A DNA stretch of 64,000 bases from Kingdonia uniflora (GCA_014058105.1 JACGCM010002156.1:868001-932000), one strand, 5' to 3'; shown: positions 13,313-25,120, counted from the stretch's first letter. Notes: generated by a model from the letters alone, not told the origin. Numbers and translations: made by a program.

Positions 13313-16300
13313 ATGGCGACCATCTTCTTCTCCTCATCTCTCCCTTCAACTTCATTTCTCCGCCAAAACCCTAACCCTAATTCGCCCTACTTGCTCTCCA
13401 AATTCTCCCCAATTTCAGTATCAATCTCTCACAACAACAACAACAAATTCTCGCGTAAATCGACCACTCTTCATGTTTCCTCCGCCGCGACTACCCTTGG
13501 ATTCCCCGTCGCGACGACCTCGAGAAGCGGTCCCGATGTGTCGGACAAAGATACTCCTCTTGATATCTCGACGCTGGACATATCGCAGGAGATTGTTTCG
13601 GCGCTGGCTCTGCGAGGGATTACGCAGCTCTTCCCCATTCAGGTATAATGGTTTTTTTTCGCTTTTTTGTTTGGGTAAGTATTAGTTGATAAAAGTTGTA
13701 ATTTTTATGTATATAACTCTACTTTGAGAGCGTAAATGGTGTGACCCATGGAATAGTTGGGGTATTTTCAAGGATAAGGATATAAGGGCACATAATTTCA
13801 TTACTAATAATAATGAGTTATCTTCTATCGAATACGATACTAAAGAAATTAGAACATGTATGCATATAATGCTATTGGAGCTGGAATTACCACATTAACG
13901 GCTCTTAAATACAATAAAGAACAATCCCTTAACGGCTACAACATTCACTACTTAGACGCACACTCGAGGTTGTTCCCTTAAGTGCAATCGTAGCCAAAAG
14001 TATGATATTGAATTTTAGTTTTGAAGAGTTGAGTAATGAATGTGTTAGTTTTGTGTTTTATCGAACATATAGTTGATGCTTAATACTACATTTGGAGAAT
14101 AGTGATGAATTCAATTTGACATTTTATATACGGTATGTTCAACTGATAGCTTTTACTCTCTTTTTTTGTTTGCAGAGAGCAGTGTTAGACCCTGCCATGG
14201 AAGGTCGTGATATGATTGGAAGGGCTATTACTGGATCTGGAAAAACTCTCGCCTTTGGCATTCCAATATTGGATAAAATTATTCGAAACCGCGGATCTTC
14301 AAGGTCTTTTTTCTTTGATTAGTAGCTAGTTTTGTTGCTGCTCATATCTGCTCTTTCCATCCTTATTTAGTTTATTGCATATTTACCCTATTTTAGAAAG
14401 TTCATTTTTTTTTATCAAGATGCATGAGTTAATTTTGCAGGTAAAATGGGAAAAATGACAAAAAAAAGAGAGAAAGATAGAACAACTTGTTATTTGTAAT
14501 TTTTTGATGCGTTGTATCTGGAGACTCACCAAATTGGTACTCACCAAATTGGTACTCACATTTAAATTCACAATCATACTGTCACGACCCCACTCTACAC
14601 ATCTTTCCAATACCCGCTCAGCCGGGGTGTTACACATTGTATTATTGTTGTACCAGATTAGGGAGAACATATATCATTCCATTTTGGGTATCTATGTGTC
14701 CCCAAGACTCAGCCTCATGTTTATAGCTGTTTCAAGATGGACTCTTACATGTTCAAATATAAGAAATACCCCCGGGGAGTCGTGCATGAGCCCAAAACAT
14801 GGGGGAGGTGGTTATCTCCACATAACTCATGTTTTATTTTGCCGACTCCACAAGTTTGATTCTTATGCTTAATTTTCATGATATAGTCAAACTGATAGAC
14901 ATTCAGTTACTATAGTTAGAGAAACACATTCAGCTACTTGTATCTGGAGAATTAAGAAGACGTGGTTGCCTTCTTATTACTCCCTTTTTACCTTATTTAT
15001 GTTATGCTTCTCTGTTCCAGGCAAAGGCGAATACCCTCTGCTCTCGTTTTGGCCCCTACTCGTGAACTTGCACGGCAAGTTCAAAAAGAGTTCAAAGACT
15101 CCGCACCAAGTCTAAATAGTGTATGTCTGTATGGTGGGATGCCAATTATGAACCAAGCGCGTGCTCTTAAATTTGGTGTAGACATTGTTGTTGGTACACC
15201 TGGAAGAGTTATTGACCTTGTTGAAAGGGGTGCCCTAAATCTTTCTGAAGTCACGTTTGTTGTGCTCGACGAAGCTGATCAAATGTTGGCTGTAGGTTTT
15301 CAAGAGGATGTTGAGCGTATTTTAGGTTATTTACCTGCAAAAAAACAGTGCATGTTATTTTCAGCAACAATGCCTTCGTGGGTGAATCAGCTATCAAAGA
15401 AATATCTCAAGAATCCTTTGGTAGTCGACCTTGTAAGTTGGTTTCTCTCCATTTTTATGTTTCATTTTGTATAATTTCCTAATTTCCATTATAATTTTGT
15501 ATACCTTCTTCATTTTGCAAGTTGGTTTCTCACACTTCTGTTTTTACAGGTAGGTGAATCAGAACAAAAGTTGGCTGATGGTATCTCTCTGTTCTCAGTT
15601 GTGTCAACCAGTTTTGGGAAGGAAAATGTTCTCTCATCTCTTATCTCGGTAAGTTAATAACCTCCCCAAAGGGCACTTATATGCACATATAGAAGGTCTT
15701 AAGTGTTTGTGCCAGCGTAGGTTCACAGTTCACACCTTTTTTTTAGAAGGTAAGCCGGTTTTACAGGGATCCGTAACCCAAGTTTCCAACCCCATGGGGT
15801 TTCGAACCCACGACTCCTCTCTTGTTGGAGGGTCACAACCACCACTGGGCCAAGAGCCCAATGGCTTCACAGTTCACACACAATCATGAAGAGGTGTATG
15901 CTTGCATGAATTGAATTTCTTGCACGAAATAAATTTTCATAATGAGTTTGCTTATGTAACTTGCATTTTTTTTTTGTATAGTACCCAGATACTTTTTATT
16001 TAAGTGTATTATGCAAATTTAGGACATGACTTGTGTTTTTGAACTCATTATAAAAAAAGTCTCATTTTTCATAAACAAGGCTTTTGTTGTATTTCCAAAC
16101 CTTTAAAAAAATTTAGGATGCCAAATCCTAATTCTAATTTCTGTTTTCTTGTTTCGAATTTGTGCCCGTATGCCAAATTACTAACTTGCTTTCGGATGTT
16201 ATTGCAAACACATGCGCGCTGCCCATCTTGGAGCGTTGCTTATTGGCTTAAAATCAAGTCTAAGACCCTAAGGAAATGATCTGAAGAGAAAAATCATATT

Positions 16301-18125
16301 TGTAGAATGATCTGATTAGTCCATATGCTCATTAAGCATTTTTTTTCTTCTTCCGGTTAATCATATTTGTAGAATGTTGACTGATTTAAATAGGCAGCAG
16401 AATATTGTAATTTGATTTTTTTTCTTTATGAACCAAATGTGGTATGTGCAGAAATATGGGCAAGAAGGGAAAAGCATAATTTTCACAAGAACAAAGAAAG
16501 ATGCTGAAGAACTTTCAAGATCCATTGGAGGTTCTCTTGCAACCAGAGCATTACATGGCAATATGCAACAATTCCAAAGAGACAAAACTCTTGCCGCTTT
16601 TCGGGATGGACGGTTTAATGTATTGGTTGCGACAGATGTTGCTGCTCGTGGACTTGATATTCCAAATGTTGACCTGGTAATCCAACAGTGGCTACAAAAT
16701 AGGCTACACACACTTTTAGTAATTCGTGAAACCGAGATGTCTTATGGGTGATTGTCTTAATCTGTCATGTGAACATTACTAGTCACAAGGATGATAGGCG
16801 AGGGCAAAACGCATGGCATCTTTCTTTTAGTCTCTGGACACACTTTATCGATTCACACCCCTTTTGGGAGCTTGGTTGAATTTCATCTTACAAGGCAACT
16901 CTCTTCTTTGCAGGTCATTCACTTTGAGATACCAAATACTTCAGAAATTTTTGTTCATAGATCCGGTAGGACTGGACGTGCAGGAAAGAAGGGCACTGCA
17001 GTTCTCATTTATACTAAGGCTCAGCGCCGTGCCGTGAGCGATATAGAGCGGGATCTTGGATTCAGATTTCAAGAGGTACGTGTAAAGTGTATGATATTTA
17101 AAAAATTGCATACTTCTGTCCGTCATTAAGAGTAGAATTCCTTTAGATGCTAAAAAAAAATAAAGGCTTTGTATGCAACTAAAACAATGTATGTTTTTTT
17201 TTTTTTCACTTTTTCCACTGCCACTATTACACATTAAGGCATAATCTCACTTTTCCTTATACTGCTGTTCAAAATAGGATATATCTTCGGTTTAGGTCAT
17301 GTCAATATAACTAAAGCCACTCTTATCCCGATGTACGTGAACTGTTTTACCTTTGATCATTTCAACCTAGGTGAATATACTATCTTGCTATCTTGAAGGA
17401 AGAATAGTTATTTAAAACATATTTTTCTCTCTATGATTGGCAGGTAAGTTGAAAATCTAGACAAAACATTAGCACTCTGTGATCTTCCTTGGACTCTTGG
17501 TGATTTTATTAGCCTTAGAGTTCAGTAGAAGAGCAAATATTGAATATTATGATTTTACTTCTAAGATGTTAATATTATTTTTTATTCCCAGTTGCCCAGA
17601 ATTGCAGATGGGGACAGAATGGAAAAAGTAGGTGCGGAGGAAAGTAGTTACAGGAGATCTAGTGAGCCCAGAGTGAGCAACCTCGGGTTTTCGGATCGGT
17701 TTTCTGAACGACGATTTGGAAATGAAGGGCGTACCTATGGAAATGCTAATGAAAACAGAAACCAGCGTTTTAGAGAGACCAACCCGTCTTCGCGTACCTA
17801 TGGAGATGCTAATAAAAACAGAAACCAGCGTTTTAGAGAGACTAGCCCGTCTTCAGGACGCTATGGAGATGCTAATGAAAACAGAAACCAGCGATTTAGA
17901 GAAACCAGCTCGTCTTCAGGACGCTATGGAGATTATGGAAGCCCTAGACAAAGTTCCTTATCAAGGAATCCCGGGCTGAGAAGTAATCGTTTTGCAAATT
18001 CTGGACAATCTCAATCAGGTAACTATGAGGACTTCGAGAGGGACCATACCACGGAAAAGAATGCACTTGAACGGAGGCAAGATGGGTTCAAGCAGATACT
18101 TGATATGCTTAAGGAACAAAAGTGA
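13313..18125 (+). CDS. RH53: DEAD-box ATP-dependent RNA helicase, RH9/RH53 (PMH) type, organelle-targeted
   Basis: Seven exons (13313-13642, 14176-14303, 15021-15432, 15550-15648, 16452-16676, 16914-17075, 17592-18125) give 629 residues. All introns are GT-AG. Motifs: [10 protein letters not shown] (102-110), I AITGSGKT (127-134; the closest relatives usually have TGTGKT), Ia APTRELA (164-170), TPGR, II DEAD (236-239), III SAT (267-269), [11 protein letters not shown] and [10 protein letters not shown] (413-420). The first 60 or so residues are rich in Ser, Asn and Pro, poor in acidic residues and look like a transit peptide. The core, with [12 protein letters not shown] and [18 protein letters not shown], is closest to Arabidopsis RH9/RH53, mitochondrial helicases that assist group II intron splicing. 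Chloroplast RH3 is less similar and has a longer C-terminal domain. The tail has three 21-residue repeats instead of the usual Gly-rich region. Mitochondrial versus plastid targeting cannot be settled by eye. Confidence 0.93.
13366..13380 (+). other. Telo-box sequence inside the transit-peptide codons
   Basis: AAACCCTAACCCTAA, two plant telomere-type units, encodes the NPNPN part of the helicase transit peptide 53 bases after its ATG. Telo-boxes near plant transcription starts are known regulatory sites; a role here is inference. Confidence 0.5.
14523..14560 (+). repeat. Short 15-bp tandem repeat in helicase intron 2
   Basis: The unit CTCACCAAATTGGTA is repeated about 2.3 times. It is followed at 14580 by sequence starting TGTCACGACCCC that resembles the 5' end of gypsy LTRs, so this 717-base intron probably contains retroelement debris. 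Confidence 0.55.
15736..15865 (-). mobile_element. tRNA-derived SINE in helicase intron 4
   Basis: Read on the minus strand, the element has a polymerase III A-box-like TGGCCCAGTGGT, a B-box-like GGTTCGAAACC about 40 bases on, and ends in an A tract (eight T on the plus strand at 15737-15744). It is flanked by a perfect 14-bp duplication, TTCACAGTTCACAC, at 15722-15735 and 15866-15879. At about 130 bp it is a short SINE. It sits antisense to the helicase gene. Confidence 0.88.
17730..17918 (+). repeat. Three 63-bp tandem coding repeats in the helicase C-terminus
   Basis: Copies at 17730-17792, 17793-17855 and 17856-17918 each encode 21 residues around the core [10 protein letters not shown]. 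They differ by a few substitutions only and keep frame. A fourth partial unit (GRYGDYGS) follows. The basic, Arg/Asn-rich repeat is probably an RNA-binding tail. Confidence 0.9.
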
Positions 18126-19901
18126 TCAGATAGATAGAAAGTCAAAATTTTGATGGCGTTAATCACTGCTGCCACTGGTATGTAAAAACTGCACTAGGTT
18201 AAATTATTTTTCTGGTACATGCTAAATATTTTTTTATCGAGTCATACATCACAATAGACCTCCCCTATACCTGTTAGGTACGTGCTTTGTACTATTGGAG
18301 TTTGTCTTGATCTGAATGCATTTTTGCAACATTCAGACCTGCATTTGTACTAGTGACCTGATACTAGTGGACCAGGAATTTAGAGTCTGTCGCTATATTC
18401 ATTGATCACTGAACTGAATAGTTAGTTAACAAACGAGAATTGAGATCACCATCATACCAATAAAATTTATGGTAATTTTCGATGAATGGAAGTACTGTAT
18501 ATATGCATGTATATGTATCCCTCCCTAATATCGTATAATCAACTTTAATGAGTTGCAATCCAAGTGGACATGAAAAGACAGACTTTTAAATAGTAGAAAC
18601 AAGCAAGATAAACAACTCTTCCGAATATTGAACGTTGTGTCTACTAACCCATATAAACTATTTATCTTTTCCTTTTGATGGGATTGTTTAGGGAAGGTTT
18701 CCTTGACTACCGCATTTATTCATTAAACTGAATACTATTTGTAATGTATATGCAGAGCCAACACTTGATGAATCCACTATTGACAGAGCGAGGGTCGAGC
18801 ACTGTTCCAATACTATTTTCAGTCTCTGAACAAGTGAGTTCAGCAAAGGAAATATGGTATTTCACACAGTTCATGGGGGAAGATATACGGGCATGAACAC
18901 TAGAAGAATTATAGGCTGTTCATTATTCTCAATTATGACAAGATTGTATTCGTAAAATACATGTACACTTAACCCATGTAATCCTTCATAAATCCTTGTT
19001 AACTCGTTGGCCTTCTGCATCGTTTTTCTGAACTCTTATTTGTTAATTTAAGCAGGTTACTTTTGTACTCGTCATAAGCCAAAATGAAAGGAATGCGACC
19101 AGCATTTGCTTTATTTAAGGGTTTCATTTGACTTTGCTTCCATGTTGCCTTTCTTTTGATTTGAAGGATTTAATTTGGAGATACCCTTATGTTTGGGGTC
19201 ATTTTGTCCACCTCATTACCTATATAATAATTAGAAATACCCACTTCTCTAGTCAGGACAGAAACAAGAATTTGAGGTACCAGAGGGACTCATTCAAGCT
19301 GTAGTAATGACTGCAACTAGTAGATCTTGATTCGTCAAGAGGGCACCACAGCCTTTTAACGCTCTTATGGTCGGTATGAAGGAGAGACGGGACTCCTCCT
19401 GTTGGAGTATATATTGTGTCTACACATAGACTCCTCATTTAGTCCAACATTGGTTAGTAATAGTTTAGTGACTCGGTGTTATATAACACGCTATATACTC
19501 CAGCACCTCTTACTATATGTATGTAGGGGAATGATCAATTAAACCCTCAAAAATCAAAATTGTGGCTATCTACAATAAACTCCGTGTCCACTAATCTTCA
19601 CGATCTGCTTGAAGATTTTAGGCAGTTGTGACTTCCATTAGCGTAAAACATTGTGCTTTCTAGGAATTTGTTTCCTTGGGACTCCGTAACCATAAAATTG
19701 TCATGACAGATGGGGTGGAATCAATTTGTATATGATCTGTGTTTGTTAAAATTTAGGGTGCCTGGGGTTGCTGTTTAATACAGGAATTAATCGAACAAGA
19801 TTATACTTATAATAATCCCCTAAAACCAATGTCCATTTACTCATATCTTAAAGAACATATATTTTACTTCTTAACACACCTGAAAAAAAATTGTTTACAT
19901 T
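18126..19901. other. Intergenic between convergent helicase and BKI1 genes
   Basis: No coding sequence is supported. A possible 3' UTR intron of the helicase runs from a CTG|GTATGT donor near 18178 to an acceptor near 18756, but this is unproven. The small LTR-like piece at 19400-19505 is listed separately. Confidence 0.4.
19400..19505. mobile_element. Tiny LTR-like element (candidate solo LTR of a TRIM/SMART type)
   Basis: This 106-bp stretch begins TGTTGGAGTATATA and ends TATATACTCCAGCA, an imperfect terminal inverted repeat of the kind that closes copia LTRs. The flanks are CCTCC and CCTCT, a 4/5 match to a 5-bp target duplication. No internal domain is seen. Confidence 0.5.
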
Positions 19902-20792
19902 CTAATCTCTGATTTTGAGTTTCTCTCCTTTCACTGCAAGTGAAGAATTTTTACAGTGTGCAATGGCAGCTTGAATTGCACTCTGTAGTTCTTCCATGGT
20001 GCTATCACTTGCAGAAGAAGAAATACTACTACTTGATGCAACAAGAGGTCCACTATTTGTCGGTGACGTCCATAGAGACGCAGGCGCTGAGAATTCACCT
20101 CTTCTTCCTCTTAGTTCTTGCTTCCCTTTCCAACTTAGGTGACCTGAATACGAACAAGGTTCTCTTCGTGCTTGCCGATTATCTCTCCTACCTCTGAAGA
20201 TTAAGAGAGGTCTAACTAGTCTTATATACCTCTTTATAACATGACCCACATTGAATCTCATCTTCCTCTTCTTCTTCATCTCTTCCTCTTCTTTCTCCCT
20301 CTCCCTTCGCCATCTTGAAAACCCGAATATAGTGAATGACTTCACCTTTCTTCTTCCGTTGACGACGTTGTTGATATTGCTGAGGTTGTCGTTGTTGTTG
20401 CTGTTACTGTCCTTGTGTTTATGATCTTCTGTTAAGTCTTTAACAGGAAGAGTAATATTATCTGAAGAGTTGGTGGAAGCGCGAGGGGAGATAGGAAGAT
20501 GAGAGAGGAGAGTGAGAGGGAGGAGATGTCCATGGAAGAAAATTTCATCTGCGGGAGATAAGTCAATAGCAAATGAAGCTGGGGAGGATTTGGTTTTGCT
20601 AGGGAGGACAGACGATGAAGGGTGAAGAGAGATTGTGAAAGAGAATTCATGAGAAGGAGAGGTGGAAGATGACGGGGGTGATGAAGAAGTTACAATACTG
20701 GATGAGTTTTGGTTGGTTGATTGGCTTTGTTTCGCTTTTTCCTCTCCTCCTCTTCCTTTCTCTCCCTTGTTATGGACTTGTTGGATATTCAT
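19902..20792 (-). CDS. BKI1: BRI1 kinase inhibitor 1
   Basis: A single exon of 297 codons. The start chosen is the ATG at 20792-20790; the frame is open for 17 codons further upstream but has no earlier ATG. BKI1 binds the brassinosteroid receptor kinase BRI1 at the plasma membrane and blocks its pairing with BAK1; hormone-triggered tyrosine phosphorylation releases it to the cytosol. Landmarks: SHEFSFTISL (47-56), FAIDLSPADEIFFHGHLLPL (74-93), ISPRAS, SFTIFGFSRWRR (152-163), a Lys/Arg-rich membrane-binding region with KRYIRLVRPL (187-196), and the C-terminal BRI1-interacting motif, SAPAS then DSTMEELQSAIQAAIAHCK (263-281). The Tyr at 189 may correspond to the regulatory tyrosine known in Arabidopsis BKI1 (inference). 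Poly-Ser and Asn-rich linkers join these blocks. The MAKR family is related but lacks this full motif set. Confidence 0.92.
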   Translation of the reverse strand: MNIQQVHNKGEKGRGGEEKAKQSQSTNQNSSSIVTSSSPPSSSTSPSHEFSFTISLHPSSSVLPSKTKSSPASFAIDLSPADEIFFHGHLLPLTLLSHLPISPRASTNSSDNITLPVKDLTEDHKHKDSNSNNNDNLSNINNVVNGRRKVKSFTIFGFSRWRREREKEEEEMKKKRKMRFNVGHVIKRYIRLVRPLLIFRGRRDNRQARREPCSYSGHLSWKGKQELRGRRGEFSAPASLWTSPTNSGPLVASSSSISSSASDSTMEELQSAIQAAIAHCKNSSLAVKGEKLKIRD

Positions 20793-23700
20793 AGCTCCAA
20801 AGATGAGGAAAAAAGGACTTGCTGGTTGGAGATCTTTTTGCACACTATCTCTTGCCTTTCTCTTGTTTGTAAATGTATGACAACCTCAAGAGAGTGAGAA
20901 AGATAAGAAGATTAGAAAGCAGTGAAGATTGTTGTTTTGAGAGAGCTAAGCTTGTACTGTGATGGATAAATTTTAATAGAGGTTAGAGGGCCATGAGACA
21001 CTTGAAGTTTTTATTGTATTAAGGTAGGAGTGGGGCCTGCAAGAAAAAAAGGTATAGGGGGTCCATAATTCATCTTTTTTTGTAAAGTTCATGTTGGCAA
21101 AATCAAGTTTTTTTTTAATTTTATAATCTGGATTAATCCATTAATCCCAAAAAAATATATTTACGACCCATTAATTCAAGTATAATCCTTCTTATTTTAT
21201 TTAAAAAAAAACACACACTCAAATTTTCTAAAAAAATCTCCAAACAATTAAGGATTAATCCAAATTAATCTATTTTAGTCTCAAAATTAATCAACACGGA
21301 ATATTTTAGCCAAATCCCATCTAGAATCTACAAAAATTCTATCTAGATTAATTGGGATTAATCGAGATTAAATCTATTGTTGGATCATAAGGCCCTAAGT
21401 AAAAAATAATAATATTAAAATGTGTATGAGATGTTGGTTCACTTAGTACAGACTTTAGTGGTATGTCAATAGGCGATCATTCGGGGTATCAGATACAACC
21501 AATGCCCTACCCCTTCTATCAGATCTACGGCGAACAGTATGACTCACAAGGATCTCTATTTGGATCTTTAGACCTATATGCCCAAACATTCGACTATGGT
21601 TATGGGTATGGTTATGCCCACTGTCAGGGGTATGGGTATTTGCCTGATGACCCTATAACATTTGAGAGGTCGCAAAGAAACATATCAGTATTGGACTGTC
21701 TACCGTTCAAAATTCTTCAATACGTTCTGCAGGTAGTTACGTCAAAACAGACATAGATATGAAGGGACAAATGTGATGTGGGCTCAATATGTTATCCACA
21801 TTGAGAGGGCAAATACTCAAAAACAAGGAAGACACTCGAATTATTATTAATTTTTTAACTTGTGTAACAAATAATTTTAATTATAAAATTGATATTTTAA
21901 GTCTATTAATATTATTATTTTCATTTAAAGATCATCCACATCTTACAAATTTATTATTTTTCATTAACCTACAATTAATTGCGATATTATACGATTAAAT
22001 ACGTTTAATTCAATCAAAAATGAAGGAAAAATAAACCATAATCTCTAATCTTTACCGATTAATCTTCGATTAATCTTTTTTCAAAATGGGAGATTAATAC
22101 CAAGATCCCAATTACAAAAACCCTGGGCAAAACTCTATTATGATGGGATTTACATTATTCCATTATTTATGAAAGTCATGATGAATGGTTTTGTGAGGAG
22201 AAGTCAGATTCATATAATTCCTTATCAGCTACCAGACACAAAATATTAATGTTCACAAGACCAGTCTTCATTATGTAAAAATTGCCACTAGAGTTTACAT
22301 GTTTTTTTATCTGTCATGGAAGTTCTGGCAATGGAGATGTGTTTCATTACATAAACATGAATACATCAAATGTCATTATTTCGAAGACAAATAGAGTACA
22401 AAAACGATAAGGTCTCTCTCTACGTCCAATTAGTCTAAGGTGTTTAGGGGCAGCAAGACATCTGTATCACACACGAGTTCCCCTCCCATGTATAAAACAC
22501 GCTCCGGCATCTCTTTTGAATGACCACTTTCCTTCAGGTTTGCATGTTCTACACGTTCTCCGTTCCATGTGGAGTGGAGCACATACACATCGTATATGTG
22601 GGGCGTATTTTGAGGTACTACATACTTCAGAAATTAAGTGGTTCTTACTTACTGGATTTAGGATCATTCTTTGCACTGAAGTAGTGCAACCAACATAGAA
22701 GTCTTTTATTGTCACAAGCCTTAAGATAAAATTTTACAGAATGTGTATTGTTTCAAATCATTAATATATCGTTTTCTGATAAATTGGGATCGAAAAATAC
22801 TTAAAACCTTGGTTTAATCAAGTAACAAGGATTCTATTATTTGATGTCAACATTGTAGTAGATCTACTTTGGCTAGTTGTCTGCCGACTGAAGGTACATT
22901 CGACATTATCTTCCGAATCTTTTCAATTATTGGGAAGAAATTAAAGCAATCATATATTATGCAAAATAATGTAATATTCAAGGGGGAAAAATGCAAAACA
23001 GGTTTCAAAAACCTAACGATGATAATAAGTATAGTAAGAAAGAATGTCGAAATAAAGGGTTGTTGCAGGTGTTACACATGAATGGTTGGTTGGACTCTCT
23101 ACTATGCCCTAAAAGCAATGGAGATTAAAGAAGCAGTGTTGTTAGGTGAGAGAGACAAGCAAACATAGTCCCACATGCACGTGTACTCGTGGTCATCCCT
23201 CATCCCATGCAGTGCTACACTCATTCCAGGCCAACATCATCACACTCAATCAGTCAATCATGCATGCATGCATGCCCCTATATTATTTTTGTGGACTCAC
23301 CTTCTCAATCACATTTGATCACTTAAATTAAATAAAGTAAAGCATCACCTTTCATACTTTATATCTTCCAAAATTTCGATTTTTTACAAAAAAAACAAAA
23401 CAAAAAAAAATGTTATTAATCCCATTACTATTACAGTTTTGAGTACTTAGTTTTATTTTTTGTTTTTTTGTTTTGCTGAATCTGAATACTTGATAATTTT
23501 ACAAGATATGACAAAGAAAGAACTATTCGGTTTTATGGCTGTAAGTTAAGTTAGAGGTTTAGAATGAAAAGAAGTTAATAGAGTAGGACTGTAGATACGT
23601 TAGAATCGTCTTTTCATTTTTATGGACAAAGGAAATTGATCAATTTCTATATTATTGGTTGAAATTTGAAAGAAACCCTACTGAAAAAGATTGATTTGAT

Positions 23701-24676
23701 ATGCAATTTGCATAAATAAAAAGGTAGAAGCTCTTAACGGACCACGGTCCACGGCGTTATATAAAACAAATATTTCCCACTCACTTAGCCCCCACTGTGC
23801 CCACACACATACACAAATCCTTTTCTTTTGCCAGTAAGGAAGGAAAGGAAACTCTTCTTCGTTATCTATCATCTCCTACAAACCATACGAAATCTAATTC
23901 TATCTTCAATCAATGAATCACAGAAAAAGGAGAACCCCATCAAAGGCAAACTAACATTGTATACGACAACTCATGAACAAAAAGCACACTTTCTCTAACG
24001 TGGAGAATTTTTGTTCTCGCTTTGACTAATATTGTCATCTGGTACAACTTGTAGGGCAAGTGACCACAACTAGCTGGCCGCCGGCCCTTTTAGAAAACAT
24101 AATAATAGGCTTATTACAGTTACAAGGCGAGATAGTTGAAAAAGTCCTAAGTTCAAATGTTCAATCTTGTTCGCGATCAAAACCTAAATTGAAACTAGTC
24201 CTAGGCTAAACATTATTTGTGAAATTTTCTTAAAGATGATAATCTAAGGCCGTGTTACGATGCTAGTTATCAGGTTGGTGCTACTCTCATGCAACAATAG
24301 ATGTTACAGAATAATATGGCGCTTTTGAAATACATCATCATCAATCTTGATTCTTAAAATGGTTTCGGCTCATGCATCAACTTTCAGTAATGGTAACCAA
24401 AGACTTTAACCACTGATACATTTGAGTTGGTAAGCGATCCCTGAAACAAATATAGTAGATCCTGTTGGAGACCATTAGGGACATCGATGAAGCTAGGCAG
24501 AAAACTTCACAAGTTTATTCGTTGTACAACAGAGAAGCCAATACTATATCGTCTTCTACTTTGAACTAGATATAGTTCAAAAATTATTTGTTGTACAACC
24601 GAGTACCTTATTATACATATATTAGTTACTAGTTACTAGTTAGTACATGCAGAAATTTATTGATTTTGACACTATG
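20793..24676. other. Intergenic: BKI1 upstream region and AT-rich sequence
   Basis: The first 200 bases are the BKI1 leader and promoter, rich in CT on the minus strand. From about 21110 to 22110 the DNA is AT-rich with many ATTAATC motifs and resembles worn transposon ends. A Tyr/Gly-rich 97-codon frame at 21463-21756 lies within it, with no recognisable domain. From 22140 to 24676 I see nothing beyond a short CATGCATGCATG run near 23260. Confidence 0.4.
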
Positions 24677-24895
24677 TTAACATGGTTGGGTGGTGCAGTC
24701 CGTGCCAGTGCACACTTCTCCGCAAAGTGATATACAATCTTTTCCTCCCATTCTATTGCAAATCGGCATGCATTGACCGTGGCAAACAGTGAAAAACGCA
24801 TCTTCATTTGTTAGAGGGGCTGCATGGGCTTGTTCCACCATGGATGTAAACATTAACACGCAGATCACCAACAGCGTAACCGTCATCTTGGTCAT
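24677..24895 (-). CDS. Secreted eight-cysteine peptide, Ole e 6 / thionin-like
   Basis: A 72-residue precursor. Residues 1-25 form a signal peptide: Lys near the start, a hydrophobic core TLLVICVLMF, and likely cleavage after AHA. The mature part of about 47 residues has cysteines at 38, 42, 46, 54, 58, 62, 67 and 72. The pattern C-x3-C-x3-C ... C-x3-C-x3-C matches the six-cysteine helical-hairpin arrangement of olive pollen allergen Ole e 6 and plant thionin-like peptides; the last two cysteines are extra. A 5' UTR intron is likely at 24906-25016 (donor CCAA|gtgagt, acceptor aacag), and a TATA box sits at 25121-25129. Expression in pollen or in defence is plausible from the family but not shown by sequence. 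Confidence 0.8.
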   Translation of the reverse strand: MTKMTVTLLVICVLMFTSMVEQAHAAPLTNEDAFFTVCHGQCMPICNRMGGKDCISLCGEVCTGTDCTTQPC

Positions 24896-25120
24896 TCGAA
24901 CTTGTCTGTTTACAATATAAAAGCACGATTAAACAAAGAATTTACTAAAACTAAAACATGCAAATAGTAAGGGTTCATATAATATCAACTTGATAATTAA
25001 ATTAGAGAAGACTCACTTGGCTTTCACGCTAAGCTCTTCAGTCCCAATATGTGATATGCTAAATGTAGAATCGGTAACTTCTATAGATGTTTATGTGAAT
25101 ATCTAGAGCTTTAACAACCT

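Noticed and set aside
14580..14870. Complete LTR in helicase intron 2
   Set aside because: The start TGTCACGACCCC is LTR-like, but I found no matching end and no target duplication, so I left it as retroelement debris.
15780..15865. tRNA gene on the minus strand
   Set aside because: A- and B-box-like sequences are present, but I could not form an acceptor stem or a normal anticodon arm, and the A tract and 14-bp duplication show it is a SINE.
16361..16711. 116-codon open frame on the minus strand
   Set aside because: It is the complement of helicase exon 5 (motifs IV and V), so it is a shadow of real coding sequence.
20793..20843. Extension of BKI1 by 17 residues upstream
   Set aside because: The frame is open but its first codon would be GTG; the first ATG is at 20792, and the family N-terminus is variable, so the ATG is preferred.
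21463..21756. Tyr/Gly-rich 97-codon frame as a gene
   Set aside because: It is low complexity, sits among AT-rich transposon-like repeats, and shows no domain, splice continuation or clear promoter.
22467..22715. Cysteine-containing 82-codon minus-strand frame as a second secreted peptide
   Set aside because: There is no signal peptide, the cysteines are not in a known pattern, and no promoter signals were seen.
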